Origin: a virus
DNA: 64,000 bases
Virus record (IMG/VR): IMGVR_UViG_3300027969_000039
Span: 124,001 to 188,000 of that record
Direction: 5' to 3' (one strand)
Positions 16,795-25,349 of the stretch are shown here, one piece after another. Positions within the stretch are counted from its first letter, which is position 1; the number at the start of each line of letters is the position of its first letter. A model generated the notes under the pieces. The model made no database searches. It saw nothing but the letters and a program-made list of their open reading frames with translations, and was not told the DNA's origin. The position numbers were made by a program, and so were the translations under genes.

Positions 16795-17112
16795 TTAAGA
16801 TCCAGTGTGCAACATTAGGACTTCAGGGTTAGCAGTATTTTGCTCAAAAGCCTCGATAAAATTGTGATGTGTTTTGGACCGATTGAGCACCGCATTTGCT
16901 GCAACAAACAAAGCCGCATAAGTAAGACCATTAATTTCCACAGTAATATCTTTGCCAAAGAAGTCTTTGTATGTCAAGAATTTGACACCTTCGTAGGGAT
17001 GACGGTCGCTAAGATTGTCAATCTCATAGATGGACCAAATAGCACTCAATCCCAACTCCTCACGAACGGTCTCGTAGTAGTCAAATTTAGTGTCAAATTC
17101 TGTATCTGTCAT
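16795..17112 (-). CDS. Hypothetical protein, 105 residues
   Basis: Start ATG 17112 follows AAGGAC. The protein (MTDTEFDTKFDYYETVREEL...) is acidic with no recognised domain. It is a single-gene unit behind cassette copy 2 and resembles in setting the other small genes with these promoters. Confidence 0.65.
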   Translation of the reverse strand: MTDTEFDTKFDYYETVREELGLSAIWSIYEIDNLSDRHPYEGVKFLTYKDFFGKDITVEINGLTYAALFVAANAVLNRSKTHHNFIEAFEQNTANPEVLMLHTGS

Positions 17113-17145
17113 TTTCAAGTCCTTTAATTAACTGTCTAAGTATGT

Positions 17146-17174
17146 ATTATATACCCAAAACCATTTAATGTCAA
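17146..17174 (-). promoter_or_regulatory. Repeated sigma70 promoter cassette, copy 2
   Basis: TTGACA (17174-17169) and TATAAT (17151-17146) with the 17-base spacer TTAAATGGTTTTGGGTA on the minus strand, followed by a shared leader. It matches copy 3 over about 50 bases with few differences. Confidence 0.9.
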
Positions 17175-17176
17175 CC

Positions 17177-17449
17177 TTAAACTAGGTCCACTTGAATCTG
17201 TTTACCGCGGATAGTAGTGCCAAGTCCAGTTGGGATAGCTTTGCGGTGTGCTTTAGCCAAGTATCGCTCAGCCGCTAGCATTTCCATCGCATCCCAGCAC
17301 AATACGCGGGCGTTAGTGGTAGCAAACATTTCGGTCATTTGCTGGACTGTCATGTACATGCCAATGTCGTTCTCGGAGCCATCGCCCTTGAAAATCACAC
17401 GGAATTTTTGAGAATTTTTCAAACCTTCAATGATAGTCTTTGTACGCAT
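17177..17449 (-). CDS. Hypothetical protein, 90 residues
   Basis: Behind cassette copy 3 with ribosome site AAGGAC. The product (MRTKTIIEGLKNSQKFRVIF, GMYMTVQQMTEMFATTNARV) shows no recognised family. Codon use is slightly less AT-rich than the surroundings by eye. Confidence 0.65.
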   Translation of the reverse strand: MRTKTIIEGLKNSQKFRVIFKGDGSENDIGMYMTVQQMTEMFATTNARVLCWDAMEMLAAERYLAKAHRKAIPTGLGTTIRGKQIQVDLV

Positions 17450-17482
17450 TTTCTTGTCCTTTAATTAACTGTCTAAGTATGT

Positions 17483-17511
17483 ATTATATACCCAAAACCA
17501 TTTGTTGTCAA
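17483..17511 (-). promoter_or_regulatory. Repeated sigma70 promoter cassette, copy 3
   Basis: TTGACA (17511-17506) and TATAAT (17488-17483) with a 17-base spacer on the minus strand; it begins only three bases beyond the stop codon of the small gene upstream. Confidence 0.9.
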
Positions 17512-17514
17512 CCT

Positions 17515-17610
17515 TTAGGGTTTCATCATAAACGCAAAGTAATAGAAAAACGGGCCAAACATCACCGAAGTGATGATGGCCGCTTGAAGTAGTTCAATTA
17601 AGTATTTCAT
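17515..17610 (-). CDS. 31-residue membrane peptide, probably leaderless
   Basis: From ATG 17610 to TAA 17515 the frame encodes MKYLIELLQAAIITSVMFGP followed by FFYYFAFMMKP, a single hydrophobic helix. A promoter (TTGACA-17-TATACT) ends seven bases before the ATG, so the mRNA would begin at the start codon with no ribosome site. Its placement exactly between two promoters supports it as a real micro-gene. Function unknown; small hydrophobic phage peptides often act on the host membrane or on membrane proteins. Confidence 0.6.
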   Translation of the reverse strand: MKYLIELLQAAIITSVMFGPFFYYFAFMMKP

Positions 17611-17616
17611 GTTGTA

Positions 17617-17645
17617 AGTATAGCACAAAACCCATTTATTGTCAA
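17617..17645 (-). promoter_or_regulatory. Sigma70 promoter with predicted leaderless transcript
   Basis: TTGACA (17645-17640), 17-base spacer starting ATAAATGGGTTTTG, TATACT (17622-17617). The start codon at 17610 is seven bases beyond the -10 element. Confidence 0.8.
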
Positions 17646-18685
17646 CCGTAAGTTATATAGTCTCTTATATTGATTTTTCTTAAGGAATCTTGTTTTTTGA
17701 CAAAATTATCAAAATCAGTTTGATTGTCATTCCCACTAGCAATTAAGTTAGAGTAATGATTCAAAGTTGAATTTTCTTCTTTGGTAAATTTTTCTCTAGC
17801 TGCCAAAGTAAATGAATTTACACTAGTTATCAAAAGTTCTTTTTTGTCAGCTATGTTATTGAAACTATGACCTATATTATGTTCTTTCACAAAGTTTATA
17901 ATATTATCAAAATCATAAATATTCAATGCAGTAAGTGTGGTATATAAATTGATACTAACTGCTTCATAATTGCTTGCAAATTTTTTATATTTTTCTAATA
18001 CATCACAAAAAATATTCCACTTAGTGGGCCATCTCATATATTCTTGAACTTTTCCTACTCCATCTAGACTTATAGTAATTTGTATGGAGATACCTGTTTC
18101 AGCGATAGGAATTAACTCATCCATAAATGAGGTACAATTAGTATTAACTCTAATTGATTTTATATTTGGTGGCAAACTTTTTAATACTTCTTTTATATTT
18201 TTGCTATTGCTTGGTTCGCCACCAGTTAAGTCTAGTTGAGTTATTCTATCAATGGGCAATACTTTACTATTATAATAAGGAGTAGCATCTCTTATTTCAT
18301 AATTAGAAGATATTAAAGATGCTATCTTAGTACTAACATGCGGACTACAAAATTGACATGCAGTATTACAAATATTATCTAACATTAAATCTACTGTTAG
18401 ATAATCAATATCAGATTGCATTTTCATATCTTCGTTATAATACATCCTATCACTTTTTTGATTAATTTCTTCTTTTTCTTGGCACCGAACGCATTCTTTG
18501 GGAAATTTATTTTCTTTAAAAGTATTTTTTATATTTTTCATCCAGTTACTGTTTATCATTTCGCTATAACTAGAAAAAAAAGGTATATCGTTCATAACGC
18601 AACACCCACTGATCACTGCATTTGATCCAAACTCAACATAAGGTGGTGTAAGTTTAGCATAGTGATCAAGTCTAGCACAGTACAT
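17642..18685 (-). CDS. Radical SAM protein with N-terminal SPASM/twitch-like Cys motif
   Basis: The 347-residue protein has an N-terminal Cys set (CC near 28-29 and CVRC near 65-68) resembling an auxiliary Fe-S (twitch/SPASM) region, then the radical SAM core: CNTACQFC (CxxxCxxC, about 110-117), LTGGEPSN, and SLDGVGKVQEYMRW. It would use SAM and a 4Fe-4S cluster to start radical chemistry on an unknown, probably peptide, substrate. It resembles the five similar proteins at 51426-57616 but stands alone, coupled to clpP (TAATG). Confidence 0.85.
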   Translation of the reverse strand: MYCARLDHYAKLTPPYVEFGSNAVISGCCVMNDIPFFSSYSEMINSNWMKNIKNTFKENKFPKECVRCQEKEEINQKSDRMYYNEDMKMQSDIDYLTVDLMLDNICNTACQFCSPHVSTKIASLISSNYEIRDATPYYNSKVLPIDRITQLDLTGGEPSNSKNIKEVLKSLPPNIKSIRVNTNCTSFMDELIPIAETGISIQITISLDGVGKVQEYMRWPTKWNIFCDVLEKYKKFASNYEAVSINLYTTLTALNIYDFDNIINFVKEHNIGHSFNNIADKKELLITSVNSFTLAAREKFTKEENSTLNHYSNLIASGNDNQTDFDNFVKKQDSLRKINIRDYITYG

Positions 18686-19272
18686 TACGGACGCTTTTTC
18701 AGTACAGAATCAGCTAATCCGTATGCTACTGCTTCGGTAGCACTCATAAAAAAGTCTCGTTCCATATCTTTAGCTAGTTCCTCGTATGTCTTACCAACAC
18801 TATTGTGGTCAACATAGATTTGTGTAAGACATTTTTTCATAGTTATAATTTCTCTGACTTGAATTTCCATGTCGGTAGCTTGACCTCGTGCGCCACCACT
18901 GGGCTGATGAATCATATGCCTTGCGTTGGGCAACATATAACGCTTACCTTTTGCTCCCGCTTGTGCAAGCAAACTACCCATACTACATGCTTGACCCATG
19001 ACGATGGTCATAACATCAGGCTTAATGAATTGCATACAATCGTAGATTGCCATACCAGCAGTTACACTACCACCTGGGCTATTGATGTAAACACTAATAT
19101 CCTTCTCGCCTTCGCTTTCTAAGTAAAGCAATTGGGCAACGACTAGATTTGCCATTTGATCGTGTACTTCGCCCTCAAGCAAAATAACACGGTCACGCAA
19201 CATGCGGCTGTATATATCATAACTACGCTCACCTTTGCTTGTTTGTTCTAAAACCATTGGGACTAAACTCAT
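18685..19272 (-). CDS. clpP: ClpP protease subunit
   Basis: The 195-residue product has the complete ClpP triad: Ser97 in GQACSMGS, His122 in HMIHQP and Asp173 in ERDFFM. It also has the conserved [12 protein letters not shown] loop. The start at 19272 ([10 protein letters not shown]) has AAGGAAG before it and matches the usual ClpP propeptide-cleavage neighbourhood; an upstream in-frame ATG at 19320 lacks a ribosome site. ClpP forms the barrel protease that works with ClpX, also encoded here (23113-24321). A TTGCAA-17-TATACT promoter precedes it. Confidence 0.95.
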   Translation of the reverse strand: MSLVPMVLEQTSKGERSYDIYSRMLRDRVILLEGEVHDQMANLVVAQLLYLESEGEKDISVYINSPGGSVTAGMAIYDCMQFIKPDVMTIVMGQACSMGSLLAQAGAKGKRYMLPNARHMIHQPSGGARGQATDMEIQVREIITMKKCLTQIYVDHNSVGKTYEELAKDMERDFFMSATEAVAYGLADSVLKKRP

Positions 19273-19291
19273 ATACTTCCTTAAAATTAAA

Positions 19292-19320
19292 AGTATAACA
19301 GAAAGATTAGCTAGTTGCAA
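19292..19320 (-). promoter_or_regulatory. Sigma70-like promoter of clpP
   Basis: On the minus strand TTGCAA (19320-19315) and TATACT (19297-19292) with a 17-base spacer, 20 bases before the clpP ATG. Confidence 0.6.
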
Positions 19321-19329
19321 CTATATTGG

Positions 19330-20859
19330 TTACCGTTTGCGTTTTTCTCTTGTACCTACTTCTTTGGGTTTTGATACTGGGTTGACGATATTTTTAGATG
19401 CAGTTGCTAATTGATCAATGCCTGCACTTTTTTCTCGTTTGGCTCTAGGTGTAGTTGTTGTCTGTTCATCATCTTTTGGCGCACCAGAACCTTTGTCAAT
19501 TTTAAATGTGTAATTACCTTTTATACCAGTACTATAATATGTTTTACCTGCTGATAGATAAACGCCTTTGATGCTTGTACCTGGATAAATTGTATTGAAT
19601 TCTTGCAGTGTCCATTTACCTTTGCCTTCACTTGCTTTGGTATACATCTGTACTAATGCACCATTGTTTAATATATCAGCAGCAGCTTTACTAAAATTTG
19701 TTTTTTCATTTACTTCTTGTGCTGCTTTATGCGCTACTGCTGCCATCAAGTGATAATACAAATTAACATTATCTGGGTCATCTGTGTTACGTTCTTCTGC
19801 TAACTTTGTTAAATTATCACTAAGTCCAAGTTGTCCAAGATTATCTAAACTAACAGGACCTATTTTCTTAAATGCTCTGATCATTTCAACATCGTCTGGA
19901 CTAATGATACCATAACGTACACCCAGCATCAATGGAGAACCTGCTTGTCCTGCATCTTGTATCTCACGTAATATATCAACTACTTCTTTATGTTTGTTTA
20001 AGAATTTTCCACCATCCGGGGTTTCTGCTATCTTATCAATCTGATCAATCAAATTACTTGCGCTAGCTGTAGCACCTTTGCCACCTTTTGTACTAACTAA
20101 TACGCTACCACCTTGACTATTAGTTATAACGCTATCACTAAGTCCTGCTGTTTTACTATCATCAAAACTAATCAATGTCTTTTGAAATGTTCCACCTAAA
20201 AACTTATTTGCAGCTTCACCGGCATTACCGGTGTATTGACCTTTTTGCAATGCTATTGGTTGTAGTATCTCACAGAAGTAATCACGAAAAGCCGAAAAGC
20301 TAACTCCCTCAGGTGCTTCAAATGATATTGGTAATGGTTGTCCTATTGCGATATTATGTGCTAGTGCATACAATGGACTATCTGTTCCTAAACTGCTAGC
20401 AAGTTGATTCATTATCTTTGAGATAGTTAAATCAAGTTTGTCAGTTAATAAATCTTGTGGACTTAAGCCAGCATCTGCTTTTGCTGCTGCTTTACCGCCA
20501 AACTTATATGTTGAACCATCTACTGTGAATGTGTTTGATACTTTGTTATCAGTAAGTGAGGGCTTAACTTCTTGTAGATATTGTCCAATAACAAAAGTAC
20601 CAAATGAGATTATTGCAAACCCACCTGTACGTCCAGAACGACTATTTTGCCATTGAATATCTGGAACTTGTTGTTCAATTTGAATTAATGCTTGATCTAA
20701 TTCTTCGGGTGTAAATTTGCCACCACCTTCCGGGAAGAATTTAATATCGTTAAATATTGCTTCATCACCGTTTTCATTTTTGAAAACGTCGCCTGGTTTG
20801 CGACCTGCTAATCCTGTACTTTCGTTCAGTTGGTCTAATAATGTTATAAATTCACGCAT
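19330..20859 (-). CDS. Unidentified 509-residue protein, possibly head-internal
   Basis: The protein begins MREFITLLDQLNESTGLAGR, an amphipathic start like the capsid-targeting sequences of T4 internal head proteins, and continues as a long, mixed, soluble protein rich in Gly, Ala, Lys and Asp. It ends in a basic tail (KPKEVGTREKRKR). No catalytic motif was recognised. An ATAAATA box (20867-20873, minus) lies eight bases before the ATG, suggesting late expression. A virion or head-packaged role is a guess from the N-terminus and the promoter class. Confidence 0.7.
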   Translation of the reverse strand: MREFITLLDQLNESTGLAGRKPGDVFKNENGDEAIFNDIKFFPEGGGKFTPEELDQALIQIEQQVPDIQWQNSRSGRTGGFAIISFGTFVIGQYLQEVKPSLTDNKVSNTFTVDGSTYKFGGKAAAKADAGLSPQDLLTDKLDLTISKIMNQLASSLGTDSPLYALAHNIAIGQPLPISFEAPEGVSFSAFRDYFCEILQPIALQKGQYTGNAGEAANKFLGGTFQKTLISFDDSKTAGLSDSVITNSQGGSVLVSTKGGKGATASASNLIDQIDKIAETPDGGKFLNKHKEVVDILREIQDAGQAGSPLMLGVRYGIISPDDVEMIRAFKKIGPVSLDNLGQLGLSDNLTKLAEERNTDDPDNVNLYYHLMAAVAHKAAQEVNEKTNFSKAAADILNNGALVQMYTKASEGKGKWTLQEFNTIYPGTSIKGVYLSAGKTYYSTGIKGNYTFKIDKGSGAPKDDEQTTTTPRAKREKSAGIDQLATASKNIVNPVSKPKEVGTREKRKR

Positions 20860-20866
20860 AGTTTAG

Positions 20867-20873
20867 TATTTAT
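20867..20873 (-). promoter_or_regulatory. Late-promoter-like ATAAATA box
   Basis: On the minus strand ATAAATA ends at 20867, eight bases before the ATG at 20859; no ribosome site is visible. Confidence 0.45.
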
Positions 20874-20930
20874 CTATAGGAAAAATTATAAATTTATTGC
20901 CCGATAGTAAATACAATGAAGGAGAAAATT

Positions 20931-21248
20931 ATGTTAAAATTTCTAAAAAGTCTGTTTGGTATGGGACCATATAGCGAGAGTCGCCCGATTGATGCAGTTG
21001 CACCTGGTGCAGCACCTTATAAGGTACCAGAACCCGCTGCAACTACGCCGATTCCGTATGTTCCCGAATCACCACTTGTGAAGTTAGGTCCTGAGCCTAC
21101 CGCAGTGCCGGTCGTTGAAACTACACCTAAGCCAAAAGCAGTAGCTAAACCGAAAGCAACAAAGCCAGCTGTAAAGCCAGCAGCTAAAGCACCAGCTAAG
21201 CCAAAAGCACCAGCAACAAAAAAGCCTAAGATTAGCATTGCTAAGTAA
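20931..21248 (+). CDS. Ala/Pro/Lys-rich protein with histone H1-like tail
   Basis: The ATG at 20931 is preferred because GGAG lies just before it; an ATG at 20916 would include the ribosome site in the gene. The 105-residue protein has a short hydrophobic start (MLKFLKSLFGMG), a Pro/Ala linker, and a tail of KPK, PAA and KAP repeats (about 68-105) like histone H1 or bacterial DNA-condensing tails. It might bind nucleic acid or anchor to the membrane; neither can be shown. The next gene begins directly after its stop. Confidence 0.7.
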   Translation: MLKFLKSLFGMGPYSESRPIDAVAPGAAPYKVPEPAATTPIPYVPESPLVKLGPEPTAVPVVETTPKPKAVAKPKATKPAVKPAAKAPAKPKAPATKKPKISIAK

Positions 21249-21953
21249 ATGAATACGATAGGGTTTGACTTAATAAGTGACTTGAATCTAATCCCTGAGG
21301 ATAGTTTCAATTGGGAAGGTAAAGCAACTAGTTTATACTGTATAATAGCAGGAAACATTAGTCAAGATTTACGCACTATTAAGCAAACCTTATCTCATTT
21401 ATCTAAATTCTATCAAGGTGTATTCTATACGTTAGGTTCACTAGAATATCATAACACTGATGTTGTAGCTAAACGCACAGACGAAATACACAAAGCCTGC
21501 AAAAGTATACGCAATTTAGCAATCATGCATCATCATGTAGTAGTGATTGATGGCATTGCTATCATAGGTGCTAATGGTTGGTATGGAAACACAGTAGAAA
21601 CTGATGATGTTGTAGTCAATGCTATAGTTGAAGTACATCGCAATGAAGATTTGATCTATCTAAAGAGTACCATTGAACGCTTACAAAAACATTTAGATGT
21701 TAAAAAAATTGTAGTAGTCTCTAACTCTGCGCCCAATGAAGAATTGTATTTTGGGGAACATCCAAAGCATTTAGAAAATCAATTACACATGAGTATGAGT
21801 TTAATATCCGATACTGAAAACAAAGTATCGCACTGGTTATACGGCACATATGGAAAAGTAGTTGACACCAATATCAATGGCATCAACTACATAAACAACG
21901 GGTGTTTTAAAAGAAACCCTTATTGGGCTAAAAGAATAGAAATTACTCTTTAA
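21249..21953 (+). CDS. Metallophosphoesterase-like pseudoenzyme
   Basis: The 234-residue protein follows the layout of calcineurin-like phosphoesterases, but nearly every metal ligand is changed: SDLN (10-13) instead of SDxH, AGN (34-36) for AGD, GSLE (63-66) for GNHE, VSNSAP (157-162) for GHHAP, and YGTYG (198-202) for HGHTH. The surrounding phrases (SLEYHN, GANGWYG, NNGCF) still align, so the fold is probably kept while catalysis is lost. It starts right after the stop of the preceding gene and converges on clpS with a four-base overlap. A binding or regulatory role is possible. Confidence 0.75.
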   Translation: MNTIGFDLISDLNLIPEDSFNWEGKATSLYCIIAGNISQDLRTIKQTLSHLSKFYQGVFYTLGSLEYHNTDVVAKRTDEIHKACKSIRNLAIMHHHVVVIDGIAIIGANGWYGNTVETDDVVVNAIVEVHRNEDLIYLKSTIERLQKHLDVKKIVVVSNSAPNEELYFGEHPKHLENQLHMSMSLISDTENKVSHWLYGTYGKVVDTNINGINYINNGCFKRNPYWAKRIEITL

Positions 21954-22255
21954 GCCTCTGCTTCAACTTTAATTTGAAGTGGATAACCTTGACTACGTGC
22001 TTCTAACGTAACCTCAATACCTTTTTGTTCTGCAATTTCATAAGGCAGTACAGCAACTACAGCACTACCTTCTTCATGGATATTGTGTGTAATTGTACTA
22101 GCAGTATCTTGATTATAATTAAAGTAATCAATTAAACTACCTACGACAAACTCTATACTAGTTACATTATCATTGATGTAAATGATTTTGTACAATGGAG
22201 GCTCAGCCAATGCTAGATTAGGTTTGATTTTGATTTTTGTTTCCGTTTTAGACAT
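21950..22255 (-). CDS. clpS: ClpS adaptor protein
   Basis: The 101-residue product matches ClpS: YKIIYINDNVTSIEFVVGSL (22-41) corresponds to the NDDYTPMEFV region that binds N-end-rule residues, and NIHEEGSAVVAVLPYEIAEQ (58-77) to the HxxGxAxxGxxxxExAExK region with its conserved His60. ClpS normally delivers substrates with destabilising N-terminal residues to ClpAP; no clpA is seen here, so it may use host ClpA. Start ATG 22255 has no clear ribosome site. A terminator hairpin separates it from hsp20. Confidence 0.88.
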   Translation of the reverse strand: MSKTETKIKIKPNLALAEPPLYKIIYINDNVTSIEFVVGSLIDYFNYNQDTASTITHNIHEEGSAVVAVLPYEIAEQKGIEVTLEARSQGYPLQIKVEAEA

Positions 22256-22274
22256 AGTTAGTTTATATGTGTTA

Positions 22275-22311
22275 GTTATAAAAAGTGTGTAGTCACCATA
22301 ACTACACACTT
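22275..22311 (-). terminator. Intrinsic terminator after hsp20
   Basis: AAGTGTGTAGT (22283-22293) and ACTACACACTT (22301-22311) form an 11-base stem with a seven-base loop, followed on the minus strand by TTTTTAT. It lies between the hsp20 stop and the clpS start. Confidence 0.85.
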
Positions 22312-22322
22312 ATGCTATTATA

Positions 22323-22787
22323 CTATTTAGTATAGGTAATAGCAATAGACTTGGGCTTTTTCTCTTCAGGAATTTCACGTTTTAAGTGAACATTAAGAAT
22401 ACCCAATTCTAAATGAGCATTAGAAATTTCTACATAATCAGCAAGTTGAAATTCACGACGGAAGTTTCGTTCGCTGATTCCTTTGTGTAGATAATTAACC
22501 TCATTTGTCTCAACTGTATCCGCAGCATGATTACCTTCAATTATTAAGAAATTTTTGTCTTTTGTAACTGACAGGTTATCGTGACCAAATCCCGCAACAG
22601 CAATACTAATCATATACTCGTCCTCATTTATTTGGATTACATTATACGGGGGATAGTGTGAATTGGAATTTAGATGTTGAGAATGCATTCTGTTCAACTC
22701 GTCAAACATAGTATCAAAACCGATACCAAATTTGTGTAGTTGTGGAATGTCAATGGTGCGAAGGTGTAAAGTTTTTGTGTTTGTCAT
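22323..22787 (-). CDS. Small heat shock protein (Hsp20/IbpA type)
   Basis: The 154-residue protein has the alpha-crystallin domain in order: N-terminal GFDTMFDELNRM, YPPYNVIQINEDEYMISIAV, AGFGHDNLSVTKDKNFLIIE, GISERNFRREFQLADYVEIS and LGILNVHLKREIPEEKKPKS, ending with IAITYTK. It closely follows the IbpA layout and would hold unfolded proteins for refolding or proteolysis. A strong ribosome site (AAAGGAG) precedes the ATG. An ATAAATA box at 22852-22858 (minus) and a TATAAT at 22857-22862 lie upstream. Confidence 0.92.
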   Translation of the reverse strand: MTNTKTLHLRTIDIPQLHKFGIGFDTMFDELNRMHSQHLNSNSHYPPYNVIQINEDEYMISIAVAGFGHDNLSVTKDKNFLIIEGNHAADTVETNEVNYLHKGISERNFRREFQLADYVEISNAHLELGILNVHLKREIPEEKKPKSIAITYTK

Positions 22788-22894
22788 TTGTTTTCTCCTT
22801 TATAAGCAAGATGACTATTAAGTAGACCCGATTATCGGCATCTACAATGAGTATTTATTATACTAAAAATACGCAAAAAATTCTACTATTTAGG

Positions 22895-23116
22895 TCAAAA
22901 TAGTTTTTTGGGAAGACTTTGGTCACGTAAGTATTTTTGCCATCTGCGTTTGGCTAGACCTTTATCTACTTTACGCTGTATACTAGGCTTGACATATTGT
23001 TCCCGATCACGCAATTCCTGCAATAGGTTTTGGTCTGTAATCTTCTTTTTAAACTTCCGTAATGCTTTTTCAACATTTCCATCTGTTACAATAACTCGTC
23101 TTCCTTTAATACTCAT
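22895..23116 (-). CDS. rpsU: Ribosomal protein bS21
   Basis: The 73-residue, very basic protein fits bS21: [20 protein letters not shown] (about 15-34), then [12 protein letters not shown] and the C-terminal [15 protein letters not shown]. bS21 sits near the 30S platform and aids mRNA engagement; phage-borne bS21 has been described in huge phages and may bias host ribosomes toward phage mRNAs. The gene overlaps the clpX stop by four bases (ATGA), so both come from the same transcript. Confidence 0.92.
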   Translation of the reverse strand: MSIKGRRVIVTDGNVEKALRKFKKKITDQNLLQELRDREQYVKPSIQRKVDKGLAKRRWQKYLRDQSLPKKLF

Positions 23117-24321
23117 AAAATTGATTTTGGTTCTAAAACTTGCTCCCTTGTTATATTTATCTCAGTTACGTTATTTTCTCTGTACTTTTTGGTGTTGAAC
23201 ATATGCGGCATGAGTACTTTTTCAATTTCCGTGTGTAATCCACGTGCCCCAGTCTTTAATTTCAAGCAATTTTCAACAATTTGTTCTAGTGCCCCGGCAT
23301 CAAATTCTAATTTGATATTGTCAATACTCAATAGATACTTGTACTGGTCAATATAGTTGTTTTTTACTTCCGTAAGTACACGCAGCAATTCTTGCTTATT
23401 TAATTCCCCGATGCTAACCGTAGTAGTAAAACGGCCGATAAATTCAGGAATCATCCCGTACTTAGTTAAGTCATCCGGAGAAACTTGTCCTAAATCACCT
23501 TCTTTTTTGTGGTCTTTGATCTCTGCACCAAATCCAATACTAGTTCCGTTCATGCGGTTATTGATTATATCTTTCAATCCAACAAAGGCTCCGCCTGATA
23601 TGAATAATATATTTTTCGTATCAATCTCCAGCATTTCTCCACCAGGATGCTTTCTGCCACCTGCTGCTGGAATACGACAAACTGTACCTTCAACCAACTT
23701 AAGCAATGCTTGTTGCACACCTTCACCTGATACATCGCGTGTAATGTTTACGCTTTCTCCTTTACGTGCAATCTTGTCAATTTCATCAACGAACACAATG
23801 CCACGCTCTGCTAGTCTAGGATCACCTCCAGCAGCATTCACCAACATGCTAATCATTGATTCAACATCATCACCAACATATCCTGCCTCAGTTAAACTTG
23901 TAGCATCAGCAACGACAAAGGGCACTTTGAGATATTTGGCTACAGTCTTAGCAAGCAAGGTTTTACCTGAACCAGTTGGTCCAATCAACAATACATTACC
24001 TTTTTGAATGTCTAAATCTTTAGGAGGATGTGTGATGCGCTTATAGTGATTAGCGATAGCCACACTCAGTACCTCCTTGGCACTATCTTGACCAATAACA
24101 TGCTGGTCTAGATAATCTTTAATTGAAGAAGGATCGTTGTATGGTTCTTCTTCTTTGGGTTTAGGAGTTTCTGCTACTAGATTTTCATCTTCAATAAGTT
24201 GGGTACATAGTTCAATACATTCACTACATATAGCAACATCATCTCCAACGATTAGTTTTTTAACTTTATCTTTATGTGTATTACAAAAAGAACAATATGT
24301 CAATTTTGATTCAGTGGTCAT
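23113..24321 (-). CDS. clpX: ClpX ATPase/unfoldase
   Basis: The 402-residue protein has the ClpX zinc finger (Cys10, 13, 32, 35), Walker A GPTGSGKT (114-121), the pore loop GYVGDD (147-152), Walker B IVFVDEID (175-182), the ClpP-docking tripeptide IGF (262-264) and the arginine-bearing IPEFIGRF. It should unfold tagged proteins, including those ending in LAA from tmRNA, and pass them to ClpP. Slightly shorter than host ClpX (about 424). It is coupled to bS21 downstream. Confidence 0.96.
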   Translation of the reverse strand: MTTESKLTYCSFCNTHKDKVKKLIVGDDVAICSECIELCTQLIEDENLVAETPKPKEEEPYNDPSSIKDYLDQHVIGQDSAKEVLSVAIANHYKRITHPPKDLDIQKGNVLLIGPTGSGKTLLAKTVAKYLKVPFVVADATSLTEAGYVGDDVESMISMLVNAAGGDPRLAERGIVFVDEIDKIARKGESVNITRDVSGEGVQQALLKLVEGTVCRIPAAGGRKHPGGEMLEIDTKNILFISGGAFVGLKDIINNRMNGTSIGFGAEIKDHKKEGDLGQVSPDDLTKYGMIPEFIGRFTTTVSIGELNKQELLRVLTEVKNNYIDQYKYLLSIDNIKLEFDAGALEQIVENCLKLKTGARGLHTEIEKVLMPHMFNTKKYRENNVTEINITREQVLEPKSIL

Positions 24322-24360
24322 ATATTAATTTATCTTTTTGTCACGGTATTCATATTTTAC

Positions 24361-25347
24361 TTAAGTGCAACCACTAACACTTACAACAGACAATTCAATC
24401 TTACTTGTTTGTTGTAGTACTGGATTGTATCCAGGTGAAATTTTTAGTTGTAGGAACCCAGACTCTATTCCATTACCAAATATAAAAATACCACGACGGT
24501 CATTCATATTATAGAATACTGGCTTTCTGTTTGCAATAGCATCCGGAGTATAGCATGTTTTATATAATGATTTACCATTACCATCAAGCATATCTAATGC
24601 AATTCGTACTTCTTTTCTACCAGAGATTTCAGTTTTAACATTTTGTAAGGTAGGCATGTCATTAAACTTAAACCAATTTCTATCACCTTGCGTATTATTC
24701 TTATCAGTAATGATAATGTTTGCGGGAGCCATTGCACCTGTTTTATAAGTGTTGTCCTCTAACAATCCCATAGCCTCACGCATTGCAATAATAAAATCAT
24801 TGTTCCATTGAATACTATACGGAATCTTTAAGATAGTATTACGATAGCTATCCACAGATAATACATAAGGCTGTTGATTGATTACAAAAGCATTCTTTGG
24901 ATAACTACCCATTACAGTTTGTAGTAGTTGATCACCTTTTTGCTTTTGATTCAAAAATGAATTAAGAGTAGTAGCTACCTTCTCACCATCAAAGGACTTT
25001 TTATCTTTACCCTGTGATAGTTTTTGATTCATCAACTTACTATCAGCAACTAGTACATCTACTGTAACTTCTACATTAGAGTTTTTTGGTACAATTGAGA
25101 TTATTTTAAAATCATCAACATATCCAGCACTATAGACAGAAACATTGTCCTTTAATGTATTCTCAAAACTTGATTCACGCTCACTAAGAACAATTGTACC
25201 TACTCGTATTTGAATGGCTTCACGAAAAGCAAGTTCTTTTGCTTGTTCAAGTGTGGGTGCTGTGCTAACTACACGAATGTATTTGTTTTCAGCAACTGCA
25301 CTACCAACAAACAATAAACATGCCACTAAACTTAGTAGCTTGTTCAT
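24361..25347 (-). CDS. Secreted protein with LPP20/FlgT-like N-terminal domain
   Basis: The 328-residue protein has a signal peptide (about 1-19) and an N-terminal domain (YIRVVSTAPTLEQAKELAFR then EAIQIRVGTIVLSERES) that resembles the N-terminal domain of FlgT and LPP20-type envelope proteins. The C-terminal 200 residues are strand-rich, with one Cys pair, and unrecognised. It is two bases from the lipoprotein gene upstream (25350-26030), and the pair is probably co-expressed to act at the host outer membrane or periplasm. Confidence 0.65.
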   Translation of the reverse strand: MNKLLSLVACLLFVGSAVAENKYIRVVSTAPTLEQAKELAFREAIQIRVGTIVLSERESSFENTLKDNVSVYSAGYVDDFKIISIVPKNSNVEVTVDVLVADSKLMNQKLSQGKDKKSFDGEKVATTLNSFLNQKQKGDQLLQTVMGSYPKNAFVINQQPYVLSVDSYRNTILKIPYSIQWNNDFIIAMREAMGLLEDNTYKTGAMAPANIIITDKNNTQGDRNWFKFNDMPTLQNVKTEISGRKEVRIALDMLDGNGKSLYKTCYTPDAIANRKPVFYNMNDRRGIFIFGNGIESGFLQLKISPGYNPVLQQTSKIELSVVSVSGCT

Positions 25348-25349
25348 GT

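Noticed and set aside
23357-24007. Long plus-strand open frame opposite clpX
   Set aside because: It lies wholly antisense to a well-conserved clpX, has no ribosome site and no recognisable protein features.
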